From a virus: a DNA stretch of 64,000 nt. The first letter of the stretch is position 1. Each line of letters opens with the position of its first letter. The stretch lies in IMG/VR virus record IMGVR_UViG_3300020156_000022, positions 1 through 64,000 of that record, one strand, 5' to 3'. The notes beneath the pieces were generated by a model that ran no database searches, was not told where the DNA came from, and saw nothing but the letters and a program-made list of their open reading frames with translations. Of the stretch, positions 29,172 through 37,341 are shown one piece after another. Both the position numbers and the translations under genes were made by a program.

Positions 29172-30407
29172 TTATAACCCTACTCGATATGCTAACATTT
29201 GAGGAATAGTTGCAATAGCCATTGTGTCGTCATTTTTTAGCAAGATAGAAGCTTTGTGTGTTTGGGTATCTTTGCCCAACAAGAATCTACACTCTGGCAA
29301 ACTATAGGCTTTAAGCATTTCTACCAGATGCAAATAGTTAACAGCTAATGTTTTAGGCTTTCCCGTCCACTTGCAAGGAATTACTACTGAAGCAGAATTT
29401 TCAATGTCTTTAGCTACAATCTTAACAAATTCATTTTCAATAATTAGCCCAATAGCATTAGATGAGCTGTCAGAGGCTACTTTAACTTGCTTGATGGCAG
29501 TAATCAGCTCTTGGCGATTGACAATAAATTCTTGATCGTTGCTTAAAGCAGGGCGTAGCCATAACTGCTCAACTTTAGGATAAGGATCATCTAGCTTGTT
29601 GACGTAGAAAATTACGTTGTTAAGTCTAAATACCAGACGGCCCTTAGTTTCGCCAATTTCCAGAATTTCCTGATCAGTAGAGGACAAAGTTTTAATGATG
29701 GTATTAATACTATATGTTGGCAACTGCATAGATAGTTTAAAATCTTCTACTCTAACTTGCTGGAATCGAGATCCATCGCAAGCAGTAAATTTGCCACCAC
29801 GGATGTGGATCATCCGCAAAGTATCTAAACCAGAATGATCTTTACCAGGTAAAGCATATTTGACATTAGTAATTGCATCAATAAAAGCTTGTCTTTGTAC
29901 TTCATGGAATACTACATTATCTAGTATGTCCATAGGAGGAAAGTCGGAACCATTCATGATTCTGATTTCAGCCGAAAAGCCTCCAGCAACGATTACAGCT
30001 CCTGTGGTACTTACCTCAATAAAAATAGTACTTCCAGCATTAGCTTCTTTTACAATAGTTAAAAGAGTTTTAGCAGGAAGTACTTCTGTTCCTGGAATTT
30101 TAGTATCTACTTGGTTAGTGCTGACTACAATAGCCATATCAAGGGAACTAGCAATAACTTCTAGTTTGCCTTCAGTAACTTTTAACTGAAAATTAGTCAG
30201 CACAGGAATCATATTACGAGTAGGTACTACACTAATAGCTTTTTCTAGCAGAACGAGAAGTATTTCTCGTTGAATTTCAAAGCTAGTACCAACTATTTCC
30301 TGCGAAGTCAAAGTGTCAGCATGAGCAGACTTAACAGGAAATGCTGGTGCCTTCGGTTCTTCTTTTTCCAGCCAGCTCAAGATATCTACATCATCTAACA
30401 CTTCCAT
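29172..30407 (-). CDS. dnaN: DNA polymerase sliding clamp (beta subunit-like), 411 aa
   Basis: Three-domain clamp: IPVLTNFQLKVTEGKLEV and AGGFSAEIRIMNGSDFPPM in the first part, then TLRMIHIRGGKFTACDGSRF in the second, and a C-terminal LAVNYLHLVEMLKAY and MAIATIPQMLAYRV. An extra N-terminal tail of about 40 residues (ILSWLEKEEPKAPAFPV) may recruit partners. It would tether the phage polymerase (60896) to DNA. Confidence 0.9.
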   Translation of the reverse strand: MEVLDDVDILSWLEKEEPKAPAFPVKSAHADTLTSQEIVGTSFEIQREILLVLLEKAISVVPTRNMIPVLTNFQLKVTEGKLEVIASSLDMAIVVSTNQVDTKIPGTEVLPAKTLLTIVKEANAGSTIFIEVSTTGAVIVAGGFSAEIRIMNGSDFPPMDILDNVVFHEVQRQAFIDAITNVKYALPGKDHSGLDTLRMIHIRGGKFTACDGSRFQQVRVEDFKLSMQLPTYSINTIIKTLSSTDQEILEIGETKGRLVFRLNNVIFYVNKLDDPYPKVEQLWLRPALSNDQEFIVNRQELITAIKQVKVASDSSSNAIGLIIENEFVKIVAKDIENSASVVIPCKWTGKPKTLAVNYLHLVEMLKAYSLPECRFLLGKDTQTHKASILLKNDDTMAIATIPQMLAYRVGL

Positions 30408-30417
30408 GCCCTAACTC

Positions 30418-30666
30418 CTAAAGGTTTAACTTGTCTAATGTTTCAGTGATCTCAGTAAGTAGAGTCTGAAGATCTGTTTGTAGCTCTACCAGAGTAGCAC
30501 GAGCATCAACTACATTGTCAACCCCAAAACTGGCATAAAGTTCGGCTAGCGCTTCTGCTTCAGCTTTTTCAGCGTTTTCCCTGACTGCCTCTGCACGAGC
30601 CTTAGCCATTCTGGCAGCATCGAGTCTTGATTTAATTTCAGCAATCTGGGCATCGATACTGCTCAT
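30418..30666 (-). CDS. Coiled-coil protein, 82 aa
   Basis: Ala/Glu/Lys-rich heptads throughout (DAQIAEIKSRLDAARMAKAR). Overlaps the upstream stop by ATGA. Confidence 0.75.
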   Translation of the reverse strand: MSSIDAQIAEIKSRLDAARMAKARAEAVRENAEKAEAEALAELYASFGVDNVVDARATLVELQTDLQTLLTEITETLDKLNL

Positions 30667-30806
30667 ACAAATCTCTTTACTGTCGAAGTACTTTTACATT
30701 TATTACAGTAGGTAACTCCCACCGAAGACATATATTGGCTACCATTATCTACTACCTTGACATGGCCACAAGACAACACAGCCATCAATTTCTTTTCTGG
30801 TTTCAT
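30663..30806 (-). CDS. Small zinc-ribbon protein, 47 aa
   Basis: SCGHVKVV...TYCNKCKST gives C-x-H and C-x2-C. ATG overlaps the nuclease stop. Confidence 0.65.
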   Translation of the reverse strand: MKPEKKLMAVLSCGHVKVVDNGSQYMSSVGVTYCNKCKSTSTVKRFV

Positions 30807-31597
30807 TTAAATAGCTTCCTTTGAAATTTACTACAGGCATGTTGAACTTCACACCATGAGCATCCAACGTTATCAGATTTTGGGGCATGATCGCCAGCCC
30901 ATTGTGACTGCATCATGGCTGAAATCCTAGCCCACATTTCAGCACGATCGTCGTTGGTAAAATAAAATTCTTTAACCTGCTCGTCACAGATAGGTTGGAT
31001 AAATCCACATTTATTTGGAGGTTCACCAAACATACTAATGATTACTAGATCATAGAAGATTAATTGCCCTAGACTTTTTTTCCAATAATCGTTGTCTGCT
31101 GTAGTCTTGAGATCCCACACAATGAACTTACCATTGTTGTCTCGGACCAGCAAATCAAATTCACCACGAAGCACAATTTCATCAAGTTCGCCAGTTGGTC
31201 GTTTGATCTTGACAACTTCATAGAATCTTTTCCCCGGCTCATAATCAAAAGGCAATACTCGTGCCTCTAAAATAGGCTGAAGCAGTAAAGCTGCGCCGGT
31301 ACATACAGTATGAATTTTCTTCTTATCGTTTTTGTTTCGCCATTTGATAGTATCCTTTTCTTGGGCACTCACAATAGCCTTTTCGAAATGCTCATCTACT
31401 AGATCCACCATGTTACCCACAGGATTATCTAGCCAAGCCTTCTGTACTGAGTCTACGACTGTACCAGCCAAGAAATTACGTACATCTTTGCCAGGAGCAG
31501 ATAAGCCTTGAGTAATAAGATAATGCTTTTGCTTACACAGTTCGAAACGTTGTAGGCTACTCCAAGAAACTTTGAAACGTTCATCTTTTTCAGTCAT
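30803..31597 (-). CDS. Cas4/RecB-type PD-(D/E)XK exonuclease, 264 aa
   Basis: Start MTEKDERF at 31597. Catalytic core GEFDLLVRDNNGKF then VWDLKTT, with a downstream Gln (LGQLIFYD), and a C-terminal CSWCEVQHAC which with an N-terminal Cys (FELCKQ) can hold a 4Fe-4S cluster. Likely trims DNA ends in recombination with the Rad50/Mre11 proteins. Confidence 0.85.
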   Translation of the reverse strand: MTEKDERFKVSWSSLQRFELCKQKHYLITQGLSAPGKDVRNFLAGTVVDSVQKAWLDNPVGNMVDLVDEHFEKAIVSAQEKDTIKWRNKNDKKKIHTVCTGAALLLQPILEARVLPFDYEPGKRFYEVVKIKRPTGELDEIVLRGEFDLLVRDNNGKFIVWDLKTTADNDYWKKSLGQLIFYDLVIISMFGEPPNKCGFIQPICDEQVKEFYFTNDDRAEMWARISAMMQSQWAGDHAPKSDNVGCSWCEVQHACSKFQRKLFK

Positions 31598-31673
31598 ATT
31601 TATCCTTCGATAGTTGATCTCTCTATTATACCTCAACTATCTTAGCAGCTCAAGACTGGTTTTTGCAGTAAAC

Positions 31674-31856
31674 TTATCCCAGTATTTGTCTAAAGCGTTC
31701 TTCAGTAGCTTTAGGGTCTTTCATCGCACAAGAAAAACAAATCATAGTTTTTCCAGGTGGCCCGTATGGTCTAAGTTCTTCAATTTCACCGCAATCATCA
31801 CACTGTTGAGATTTCTCAGTATATGCGACAAATACATCATTGATTTTATCAGACAT
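31674..31856 (-). CDS. Zinc-ribbon protein, 60 aa
   Basis: CDDCGEIEELRPYG...CFSCAMKDP: two C-x2-C pairs. Overlaps the Mre11-like gene's stop. Confidence 0.75.
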   Translation of the reverse strand: MSDKINDVFVAYTEKSQQCDDCGEIEELRPYGPPGKTMICFSCAMKDPKATEERFRQILG

Positions 31857-32826
31857 TAGTAAGTAATTCCTCTACAATTCTTTCAAAATCTTTGCCTAGC
31901 TTAAGTACCCTAATCTTGTCCATAACAGATTCAACGGTAGTCACTTCAATTCTTGACTGTCCTACCGAAGCAAGAAATTCGTCAAGTTTTAATTGTGTAG
32001 TTTTTACTTCTTCGATTTCTTTAATTCTAAAGACTTCAGAAGCCGGTTTAGCTTTAAGTTCAACAAATTCAAACGATCCTGTAATACTGTCCCATATGGT
32101 GACTCCCACAGGTCTCGTAAGATTCGATTCCGTAAGACTACCTCTCGACAAGGCACCGAAATTGCAGAATCTAACACCGTTGACAACGTACTGACCATGC
32201 CAATCATGAATGTGACCATAGACAACTTGGACATTAGCTTTCCCATCTGGATTGACTAGTCTAGCAAATTTTTCAGTAGAGTAGTGCTCATACGCAGGAT
32301 TAGCCCCTGGTGGAAAGAAAGGTGCATGAGTAACAATAAGCTGAGGAGTATCACTAGGTTTAAAATGTTTTAGTGCTTCTTTTACAGCTTGATCTGCTAC
32401 TGACGGTTCAGCATCCCAATACATCTGCCAAGGAATGCCATACACAGGTGGTTTGCCTGACAAGTATCTATCTGCAATAAATACTCTTCCACTTGAATAC
32501 ATTACACCTAATGGTTGGCCTTCATGCAAGGATTCCAGCCTATCGTTAAGTAGATCATGATTTCCTGGTACGATCCATACAGGCACATAACAATCAGCAG
32601 CCCACCTAATAGCACGTTGCACCAAGGCATGAGAATTTCTTCCGGGGGTTTTAATATGAAAGAAATCTCCAAGTTGAATAATAGCTGAACATTTACGATC
32701 TGCTGCTAGTTCATTAGCCTGGTACAGCAAATCAAACAAATCATCTGTGTAACTGGAAGTACAGCTCGCCGGATGACTATTTTCGTTTGTCAGATGTACA
32801 TCATTGATGATTAAGTATTTACTCAA
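31849..32826 (-). CDS. Mre11/SbcD-type metallophosphoesterase, 325 aa
   Basis: All five phosphoesterase motifs in order: INDVHL, QLGDFFH, VPGNHD, VTHAPF and YGHIHDWH. The C-terminal region has a charged helical cap. Expected partner of the split Rad50/SbcC halves at 17502 and 45032 in a DNA-end processing nuclease, as T4 gp47 is of gp46. Confidence 0.92.
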   Translation of the reverse strand: MSKYLIINDVHLTNENSHPASCTSSYTDDLFDLLYQANELAADRKCSAIIQLGDFFHIKTPGRNSHALVQRAIRWAADCYVPVWIVPGNHDLLNDRLESLHEGQPLGVMYSSGRVFIADRYLSGKPPVYGIPWQMYWDAEPSVADQAVKEALKHFKPSDTPQLIVTHAPFFPPGANPAYEHYSTEKFARLVNPDGKANVQVVYGHIHDWHGQYVVNGVRFCNFGALSRGSLTESNLTRPVGVTIWDSITGSFEFVELKAKPASEVFRIKEIEEVKTTQLKLDEFLASVGQSRIEVTTVESVMDKIRVLKLGKDFERIVEELLTNV

Positions 32827-33034
32827 GTTCCGTCAACTTCCTAACTGCTTGATCAATCTCATCTTCAATCATTACCGCATGAGTCAAAATAACCTCAGCA
32901 AAATCAATAGCTACATCTGATGGAATGCTGAATTCAATACTGTCATTAGTATTATCAGCATTGGATATGGTAATCTTTACTTTTCCATCTCGTGTCTCTA
33001 CTAGAACAATGCTATTACTCCACTGCTTTTGCAT
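32819..33034 (-). CDS. Hypothetical protein, 71 aa
   Basis: Beta-rich first half, acidic helix second half. Overlaps its neighbours on both sides. Confidence 0.75.
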   Translation of the reverse strand: MQKQWSNSIVLVETRDGKVKITISNADNTNDSIEFSIPSDVAIDFAEVILTHAVMIEDEIDQAVRKLTELE

Positions 33035-33359
33035 ACTTTTCCTTAAGCTCTTTTACCTTCTCAGGGCTCATCGACGCAGCTACATTACCAATATATGTAG
33101 GTGTAGGCTTTGACTTGATCTTATATTCAAATCTACGAATAGCTGTATGGATAGACATGCGAGCCTCCATCAATCCACTGGATTGATCCAATTCGTCTTC
33201 TTCAATTGCTCCTGCAAGCTGTAATTCTTTATATGCAGCTTGAAGTAATTCTTTTGCGCGAGAGAAGTGGTCATTGGCCTGGCGTAATTCAGCTTCTACC
33301 GCTTTACGCAACTCAGGGTCATTTCTCTGCTGGTCATTATATTTTTTGTAAAATGTCAT
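33015..33359 (-). CDS. Hypothetical helical protein, 114 aa
   Basis: Long charged helices (AEL RQANDHFSRAKELLQA). Not recognised. Confidence 0.75.
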   Translation of the reverse strand: MTFYKKYNDQQRNDPELRKAVEAELRQANDHFSRAKELLQAAYKELQLAGAIEEDELDQSSGLMEARMSIHTAIRRFEYKIKSKPTPTYIGNVAASMSPEKVKELKEKYAKAVE

Positions 33360-33363
33360 AATA

Positions 33364-33630
33364 CTATATAGTCCTTAGAATTTTTCCTATCTCAACAATT
33401 GCATCCTCTGGCAAACCAGAAGTTTTAAGTTCCACTGCTTTAGCTAACCAATGTTTGTGTGCCCAATTTTCCCAATCATTTTCAAAGAACCAAGTGCAAT
33501 TATCATCATGACCTAGCCTACAAAATTCTGAATGTAAGCGTTCAGCGAATAATTTAACTTGATTTTGATATTTTGGCTGCTGACGTTGATAATCTGCCCA
33601 ACCTGTGGGGTCTGGGAAATAGTTTTTCAT
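33364..33630 (-). CDS. Hypothetical protein, 88 aa
   Basis: Trp/His-rich centre (NDWENWAHKHWLAKAV). Not recognised. Confidence 0.75.
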   Translation of the reverse strand: MKNYFPDPTGWADYQRQQPKYQNQVKLFAERLHSEFCRLGHDDNCTWFFENDWENWAHKHWLAKAVELKTSGLPEDAIVEIGKILRTI

Positions 33631-33655
33631 GATGTGATCCTATCACACAACACAA

Positions 33656-33685
33656 GAAGGGACCAGCCTCTCGACCGATCCCTTT
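33656..33685 (-). terminator. Hairpin terminator
   Basis: Arms aaggga / tccctt with further pairing inside, before 33692-34066 ends; closes the unit from 34894 down. Confidence 0.5.
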
Positions 33686-33691
33686 TGAAAC

Positions 33692-34066
33692 TTACCTTAG
33701 CATATCGACAATTTGCTTCGCCCAAAGCTGGGCATGTCGATCTCTATCAAATTGAGGACGTAAATCCCAATCACGCATTTCGTATTCAAATTCTTTCAAA
33801 TCAAAGAATCTGTGTACGTGAGCACAAAAATACCATTCATCCTTCATAACATCTAAGGATCTACGTCCTCTGATATCTATCGCCATAGCGTCTGAGTCCA
33901 TAACGAAAACATGAGCCATGTAATCAGGACTGCCCGCAGGATTATCGCTAATCATTGCAATAGTCCATCCTGTCAGTTTATGAATCTCATAAGCTAGAGC
34001 TGGGCATTGCCCCTCAGTAAAATAGGCAATAACATCTTCATCATCTGTAAAGGTTAATGTATCCAT
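33692..34066 (-). CDS. Hypothetical protein, 124 aa
   Basis: Contains ALAYEIHKLTGW, DYMAHVFVMDSDAM and AIDIRGRRSLD, resembling small phage proteins of unknown fold. Not assigned. Confidence 0.78.
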   Translation of the reverse strand: MDTLTFTDDEDVIAYFTEGQCPALAYEIHKLTGWTIAMISDNPAGSPDYMAHVFVMDSDAMAIDIRGRRSLDVMKDEWYFCAHVHRFFDLKEFEYEMRDWDLRPQFDRDRHAQLWAKQIVDMLR

Positions 34067-34252
34067 TCACCAATATAGTCCAGTATAGTGACCGAATGCC
34101 CAAATACAGGCCAGCAACCAAAGACCCCAGAAAATTATAAATCCTAGAACTACAAAAGGTTTTAGATTATCTAATTTTTCTAACCTACCTACTACCTCTA
34201 AATGAGTCTTTTCACTTTCCGTTAACTCACTCCATGGCTTACTTATTCTCAT
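34067..34252 (-). CDS. Membrane protein, 61 aa
   Basis: Charged N-terminal half and one C-terminal transmembrane helix (VVLGFIIFWGLWLLACIW). Confidence 0.75.
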   Translation of the reverse strand: MRISKPWSELTESEKTHLEVVGRLEKLDNLKPFVVLGFIIFWGLWLLACIWAFGHYTGLYW

Positions 34253-34255
34253 TGT

Positions 34256-34714
34256 TCACCTCGACAGAAATTCATCGATCTGGTCAAGATGCTCGGGACG
34301 TAAACCACGGTTAGGTTTGGGGGCTATCAACAGTTGTCTGCTGTTGCTTTTCCAAGCATAGGGGATAGCTTCATCATCTGTCCAGATCAACTTATTACCA
34401 GAAGCCAAGACCTTCTCGGCCGCTGCAACCTTGTCATCGTTGTACATGCGCGTAGACCAGGCTGAGCGCAACGCTGGCAATTTAAATAATTTCTCTAGTT
34501 GGTCAGTATACCCACACCAGGAAGTCGCCCATAAAACCTCTACGTGCGGCAAACTGTGGACCTTCCTGACCCGCTCCATCAGCTGTGGTGCCCAACGCAT
34601 CTTCCAAGATGTTCCTAGGTAGTACGCTGTCCCCGAATGAGGCGCGGCTGACCAACCGGATTTGTTTGCGTTTAACACACCATCAACATCAAGGAGCCAT
34701 GTAAATTCATGCAT
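34256..34714 (-). CDS. HAD-fold phosphatase-like protein, 152 aa
   Basis: LDVDGVLN near the N-terminus is HAD motif I (D-x-D), LWATSW is motif II-like, and IWTDDEAIP is motif IV. It resembles the HAD domains found in RNA-repair polynucleotide 3' phosphatases, but no ligase or kinase domain is attached. Confidence 0.8.
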   Translation of the reverse strand: MHEFTWLLDVDGVLNANKSGWSAAPHSGTAYYLGTSWKMRWAPQLMERVRKVHSLPHVEVLWATSWCGYTDQLEKLFKLPALRSAWSTRMYNDDKVAAAEKVLASGNKLIWTDDEAIPYAWKSNSRQLLIAPKPNRGLRPEHLDQIDEFLSR

Positions 34715-34732
34715 AAAATAGCTCCTTTCACT

Positions 34733-34894
34733 TTAAGTGATATGATCTGTGTAAAGCATAAAAGAGGGCCTATAGTCGGTTACGGTGTAATACCACTTGC
34801 CATTACGTGATGATTGAAAACCCCACACATAATGCCTTACACCAAAATACTTAGCTTTCTCGTATGCAAGAATCATAGCTGCTCGATGACTCAT
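34733..34894 (-). CDS. Hypothetical protein, 53 aa
   Basis: MSHRAAMILAYEKAKYFGVR, aromatic-rich and beta-like end. RBS unclear. Confidence 0.6.
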   Translation of the reverse strand: MSHRAAMILAYEKAKYFGVRHYVWGFQSSRNGKWYYTVTDYRPSFMLYTDHIT

Positions 34895-34925
34895 ACTGAT
34901 TCCCTAATCAAGCTAGATAGAAAAA

Positions 34926-34954
34926 TCCCGGGCAGTCTCGGAAGACGCCCGGGA
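34926..34954 (-). terminator. Hairpin terminator
   Basis: Arms tcccgggc / gcccggga, six bases after the stop of 34960-35028. Confidence 0.7.
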
Positions 34955-34959
34955 ACAAA

Positions 34960-35028
34960 TTACTTACACCTGTGATTTCCGTTGTGTGGCGTACCACACT
35001 TTAAACATACATACTCATATTTTACCAT
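34960..35028 (-). CDS. Micro zinc-ribbon protein, 22 aa
   Basis: MVKYEYVCLKCGTPHNGNHR then CK. Starts five bases after tRNA-His. Confidence 0.5.
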   Translation of the reverse strand: MVKYEYVCLKCGTPHNGNHRCK

Positions 35029-35032
35029 AAGG

Positions 35033-35105
35033 GTGTCTGGTGGGAATTGAACCCGACGCTCTTCGGTGCCACAAACCGACGCTTTAACCATTAAGCTACA
35101 GACAC
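35033..35105 (-). tRNA. tRNA-His(GTG)
   Basis: Acceptor GTGTCTG/CAGACAC, loop TTGTGGC on stem TCGGT/ACCGA, T-arm CGGG TTCAATT CCC. Confidence 0.92.
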
Positions 35106-35176
35106 AACTAAGAGAAATGGTGAAAGGCTGCCTCTATTAAATAGAACCCTTTCCTGTGAGCGATACCATTTCTAAG

Positions 35177-35250
35177 TCGGGAATAAGGGACTCGAACCCT
35201 TCGCCTGCTGTCCCCAAAACAGCCCGTCTACCCCATGACCTAATTCCCGA
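35177..35250 (-). tRNA. tRNA-Pro(TGG)
   Basis: Acceptor TCGGGAA/TTCCCGA, loop TTTGGGG on stem GCTGT/ACAGC, T-loop TTCGAGT. Confidence 0.93.
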
Positions 35251-35253
35251 TAA

Positions 35254-35330
35254 CACAAGGTGTGCTTACCATTACACTAAATAGGTAACCCTCAAAGCCC
35301 TGCATCCGTACTCACCGGATCTTCCTTGTG
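35254..35330 (-). ncRNA. Structured RNA with a D-arm, no T-arm
   Basis: Terminal stem CACAAGG/CCTTGTG, hairpin ATCCG-GTGAGTA-CGGAT, and a D-arm-like GTG-TAATGGTAA-GCAC near the 3' end. May be a decayed or permuted tRNA. Confidence 0.35.
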
Positions 35331-35335
35331 CTTTA

Positions 35336-35364
35336 ATCTTACATCAGCATCTTAATCCTGTCAA
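35336..35364 (-). promoter_or_regulatory. Promoter TTGACA-N17-TAAGAT
   Basis: -35 at 35359-35364 overlaps the end of 35361-35540; -10 at 35336-35341; drives the RNAs and tRNA-Pro/His. Confidence 0.7.
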
Positions 35365-35540
35365 GACAAGACTGCTGATAATTTTGAAGCAATGTAATTG
35401 TCTCGCTGATCGGCATCCATCTCGGATTCTGCCGGGAAATCAGTTTGACTAACAAATTTGTTGTTGTAATAGATGGTTAATCGCTTGCCAATTACATTGC
35501 TGTTCTCATCAAGCATAGGCTCAAATGTAGAAGTAATCAT
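35361..35540 (-). CDS. Hypothetical protein, 59 aa
   Basis: RBS GGGAGG. Beta-rich start (KRLTIYYNNKFV), acidic then helical end. Confidence 0.7.
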   Translation of the reverse strand: MITSTFEPMLDENSNVIGKRLTIYYNNKFVSQTDFPAESEMDADQRDNYIASKLSAVLS

Positions 35541-35628
35541 CTCAATCCTCCCATAAACGACTTATAGGAGTAAATCGGCTATCCTAGCATACCCAGAACC
35601 ATCTTGCTTTATAGGCCTTTAGCTTATT

Positions 35629-35745
35629 TTAAAGTGGCCTCCAACATGAGCACTCACAAAGGTGCATCTTTTTTGCACAATCATAGTGCTTTCCTACAGA
35701 ACATGGCCAGCATTCCTTTTTAGGCTTAGGTAATTTAAAACTCAT
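35629..35745 (-). CDS. Cys-rich small protein, 38 aa
   Basis: CWPCSVGKHYDCAKKMHLCE then CSCW: six Cys and two His, enough for a zinc site. ATG overlaps the upstream stop. Confidence 0.6.
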   Translation of the reverse strand: MSFKLPKPKKECWPCSVGKHYDCAKKMHLCECSCWRPL

Positions 35746-35951
35746 GGAGCAATACCTGTGTCCCACTCGCATTGAGGATTTCCATCATCATCGCGGTCTT
35801 CATAATTCTCAAGCCAAGTTTCATAATGCTTGCCTGTCAGAATGCGAACTATTTGATCCAATATCCATTGCTTGTGGTGACTACCGTCAATTCCACCATA
35901 ATTCTCGATTAGGTCTAGTGTGCGCTCAATCTTACCTTCATCATCTGCCAT
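35742..35951 (-). CDS. Hypothetical protein, 69 aa, starts two bases after a tRNA-like RNA
   Basis: MADDEGKIERTLDLIENYGG, acidic C-terminus. ATG follows the terminal stem of the RNA at 35954 as discriminator G, C, ATG, exactly as at the true tRNAs. Confidence 0.75.
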   Translation of the reverse strand: MADDEGKIERTLDLIENYGGIDGSHHKQWILDQIVRILTGKHYETWLENYEDRDDDGNPQCEWDTGIAP

Positions 35952-35953
35952 GC

Positions 35954-36071
35954 GTAACGTACAGGAATTGAACCTGTTCCTGATACTCGCTCCTATTTCG
36001 CTTACTAGGTCCAGGATAGGACTCTTCGGGTACTCTGTCGGCTTTCTCTGTGCTACCGTACACCACGTCAC
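35954..36071 (-). ncRNA. Long tRNA-like RNA, 118 nt
   Basis: Acceptor GTGACGT/ACGTTAC, D-arm GTG-TACGGTAG-CAC, T-arm ACAGG TTCAATT CCTGT. The middle contains CCTAT/ATAGG and no standard anticodon arm. Followed by a start codon at the tRNA-type junction. Confidence 0.6.
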
Positions 36072-36124
36072 TCACTAAGTTGATCAGACCTAGTGCAGCT
36101 AAAGGGTAGCTAATCCTTAAGCGT

Positions 36125-36242
36125 GGACATCAGTCGTATTGAACGACTCAGGACGTTCCCCGAAGGGAGCCCTGCAAACCTTGGATGCCCTTGGTGCTGG
36201 TTTCAGACATATTAGGGAGGTCGTAACCAGCAAACTCCGTCC
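36125..36242 (-). ncRNA. Long tRNA-like RNA, 118 nt
   Basis: T-arm AGTCG TTCAATA CGACT, ends GGACGG.../...GTCC pairing over five bases, a GCTGGTT/AACCAGC arm and a TCCC-TTCG-GGGA hairpin. Same length as its neighbour and on the same transcript. Confidence 0.45.
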
Positions 36243-36254
36243 TCGTTGACTACT

Positions 36255-36283
36255 ACTCTAGCTTAGAGGTTAGTCCTTGTCAA
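36255..36283 (-). promoter_or_regulatory. Promoter TTGACA-N17-TAGAGT
   Basis: -35 at 36278-36283, -10 at 36255-36260; drives the two long tRNA-like RNAs. Shares AGTAG after the -10 with the tRNA promoters at 48437 and 52107. Confidence 0.72.
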
Positions 36284-36358
36284 GAAGATAATTTGTGGCA
36301 TCGTACAGTTGATGCACCTAGTGTTGATCACAATGCCACCGCAGTACCTACAAAACAT
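36263..36358 (-). CDS. Micro zinc-ribbon protein, 31 aa
   Basis: MFCRYCGGIVINTRCINC: two C-x2-C pairs. Overlaps the promoter for the RNAs below. Confidence 0.55.
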   Translation of the reverse strand: MFCRYCGGIVINTRCINCTMPQIIFLTRTNL

Positions 36359-36359
36359 A

Positions 36360-36437
36360 TTACATACCTGCGCAATTCCTACAGAAGCCCATAGGGCTTA
36401 AATCTGCACCACATCGATGACACATATTAGCTGACAT
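36360..36437 (-). CDS. Micro zinc-ribbon protein, 25 aa
   Basis: CHRCGADLSPMGFCRNC. Coupled to the SLOG gene upstream by overlap. Confidence 0.6.
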   Translation of the reverse strand: MSANMCHRCGADLSPMGFCRNCAGM

Positions 36438-36945
36438 CGGATATGGTCTTTTGGATACCCTTAGCTTTTTTGTGGGGAGTATTCTCCTGTTCAGGCAGTG
36501 GATACTCTTCAAGTTCATTAACATAATGAAATGTCTCCGTGGCTATCCCAAATTTATCGGCCGCATCCCTACAACCTGTAGCACCGCTAGATCTGTCTTT
36601 AATAAAGGCTAGACATGCATCGGCATTTGATTTTTGAACCATTTGTAGATTACGAACTGGCCCAGCTCGCTTGCCATATTTTTTCCAGTCTGCCTGATAA
36701 ACAATCACTTTACACTTCAGTGTATTTCTAGCAAAAATATCAGCTAGCCTATCTGCCCCTCTAGGGCAACCACCATGGACTACAGTTAGCCACTCTGACA
36801 TAGGAATTTTACTGTATTCTGGGTTTTCCTGTAACCATTCGGCAATTGCTTGAATGATTCTATGCTTGATGCTTTCGAAATTGTCCCAGTCCCTTGAACC
36901 AGTAATAAGAATGACGAATTTTTTTCTCAAGGGCACCTCGGGCAT
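36427..36945 (-). CDS. SLOG-domain (DUF2493/YspA-like) protein, 172 aa
   Basis: Rossmann-like ILITGSRDWD, then VVHGGCPRGADRLADIFAR, then GPVRNLQMV and ADACLAF. The family binds nucleotides such as NAD or ADP-ribose derivatives and occurs in anti-phage or counter-defence settings. Fused partner absent. Confidence 0.82.
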   Translation of the reverse strand: MPEVPLRKKFVILITGSRDWDNFESIKHRIIQAIAEWLQENPEYSKIPMSEWLTVVHGGCPRGADRLADIFARNTLKCKVIVYQADWKKYGKRAGPVRNLQMVQKSNADACLAFIKDRSSGATGCRDAADKFGIATETFHYVNELEEYPLPEQENTPHKKAKGIQKTISDVS

Positions 36946-37166
36946 TTAAAATAACTCAACTTTAGACAGTCAGGGCATGTAGGTTTCTTGCAAGCAGGGC
37001 AAGGATCATCAATGCCACCATCAGTGTTTATCCATGCCACATTACATCTATTAACCTTGTATGCCCCACACAAAGTAATATGCGGATGACAACATAGTAG
37101 ATGGCAATATTTAATTTCATCGTTTGCCTGTAGCTCCTCTACAGGTCTTTCCTGTAAAGTTATCAT
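36927..37166 (-). CDS. Cys-rich zinc protein, 79 aa, starts two bases after tRNA-Glu
   Basis: Ten-plus Cys including CHLLCCHPH and CPACKKPTCPDCLK...CPRC. ATG follows tRNA-Glu(TTC) as discriminator A, C, ATG. Confidence 0.75.
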   Translation of the reverse strand: MITLQERPVEELQANDEIKYCHLLCCHPHITLCGAYKVNRCNVAWINTDGGIDDPCPACKKPTCPDCLKLSYFKCPRCP

Positions 37167-37168
37167 GT

Positions 37169-37239
37169 AGTCCCAGAGAGAATTGAACTCTCTTCCTGAG
37201 GGTGAAAACCTCAGATCCTAACCAATAGACGATGGGACC
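37169..37239 (-). tRNA. tRNA-Glu(TTC)
   Basis: Acceptor GGTCCCA/TGGGACT, loop TTTTCAC on stem TGAGG/CCTCA, T-arm GAGAG TTCAATT CTCTC. Confidence 0.92.
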
Positions 37240-37310
37240 AGGCTGATAGTCAAATTGCTTTTATCCTCGCGGACTATCATTCACGAGTACTTCACCCGGC
37301 TTCGTGTTCT

Positions 37311-37339
37311 AGTCTAGCTCAATCTTACTAGATTGTCAA
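37311..37339 (-). promoter_or_regulatory. Promoter TTGACA-N17-TAGACT
   Basis: -35 at 37334-37339, -10 at 37311-37316; drives tRNA-Glu after a leader with a TGATAGTC/GACTATCA hairpin. Confidence 0.7.
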
Positions 37340-37341
37340 GC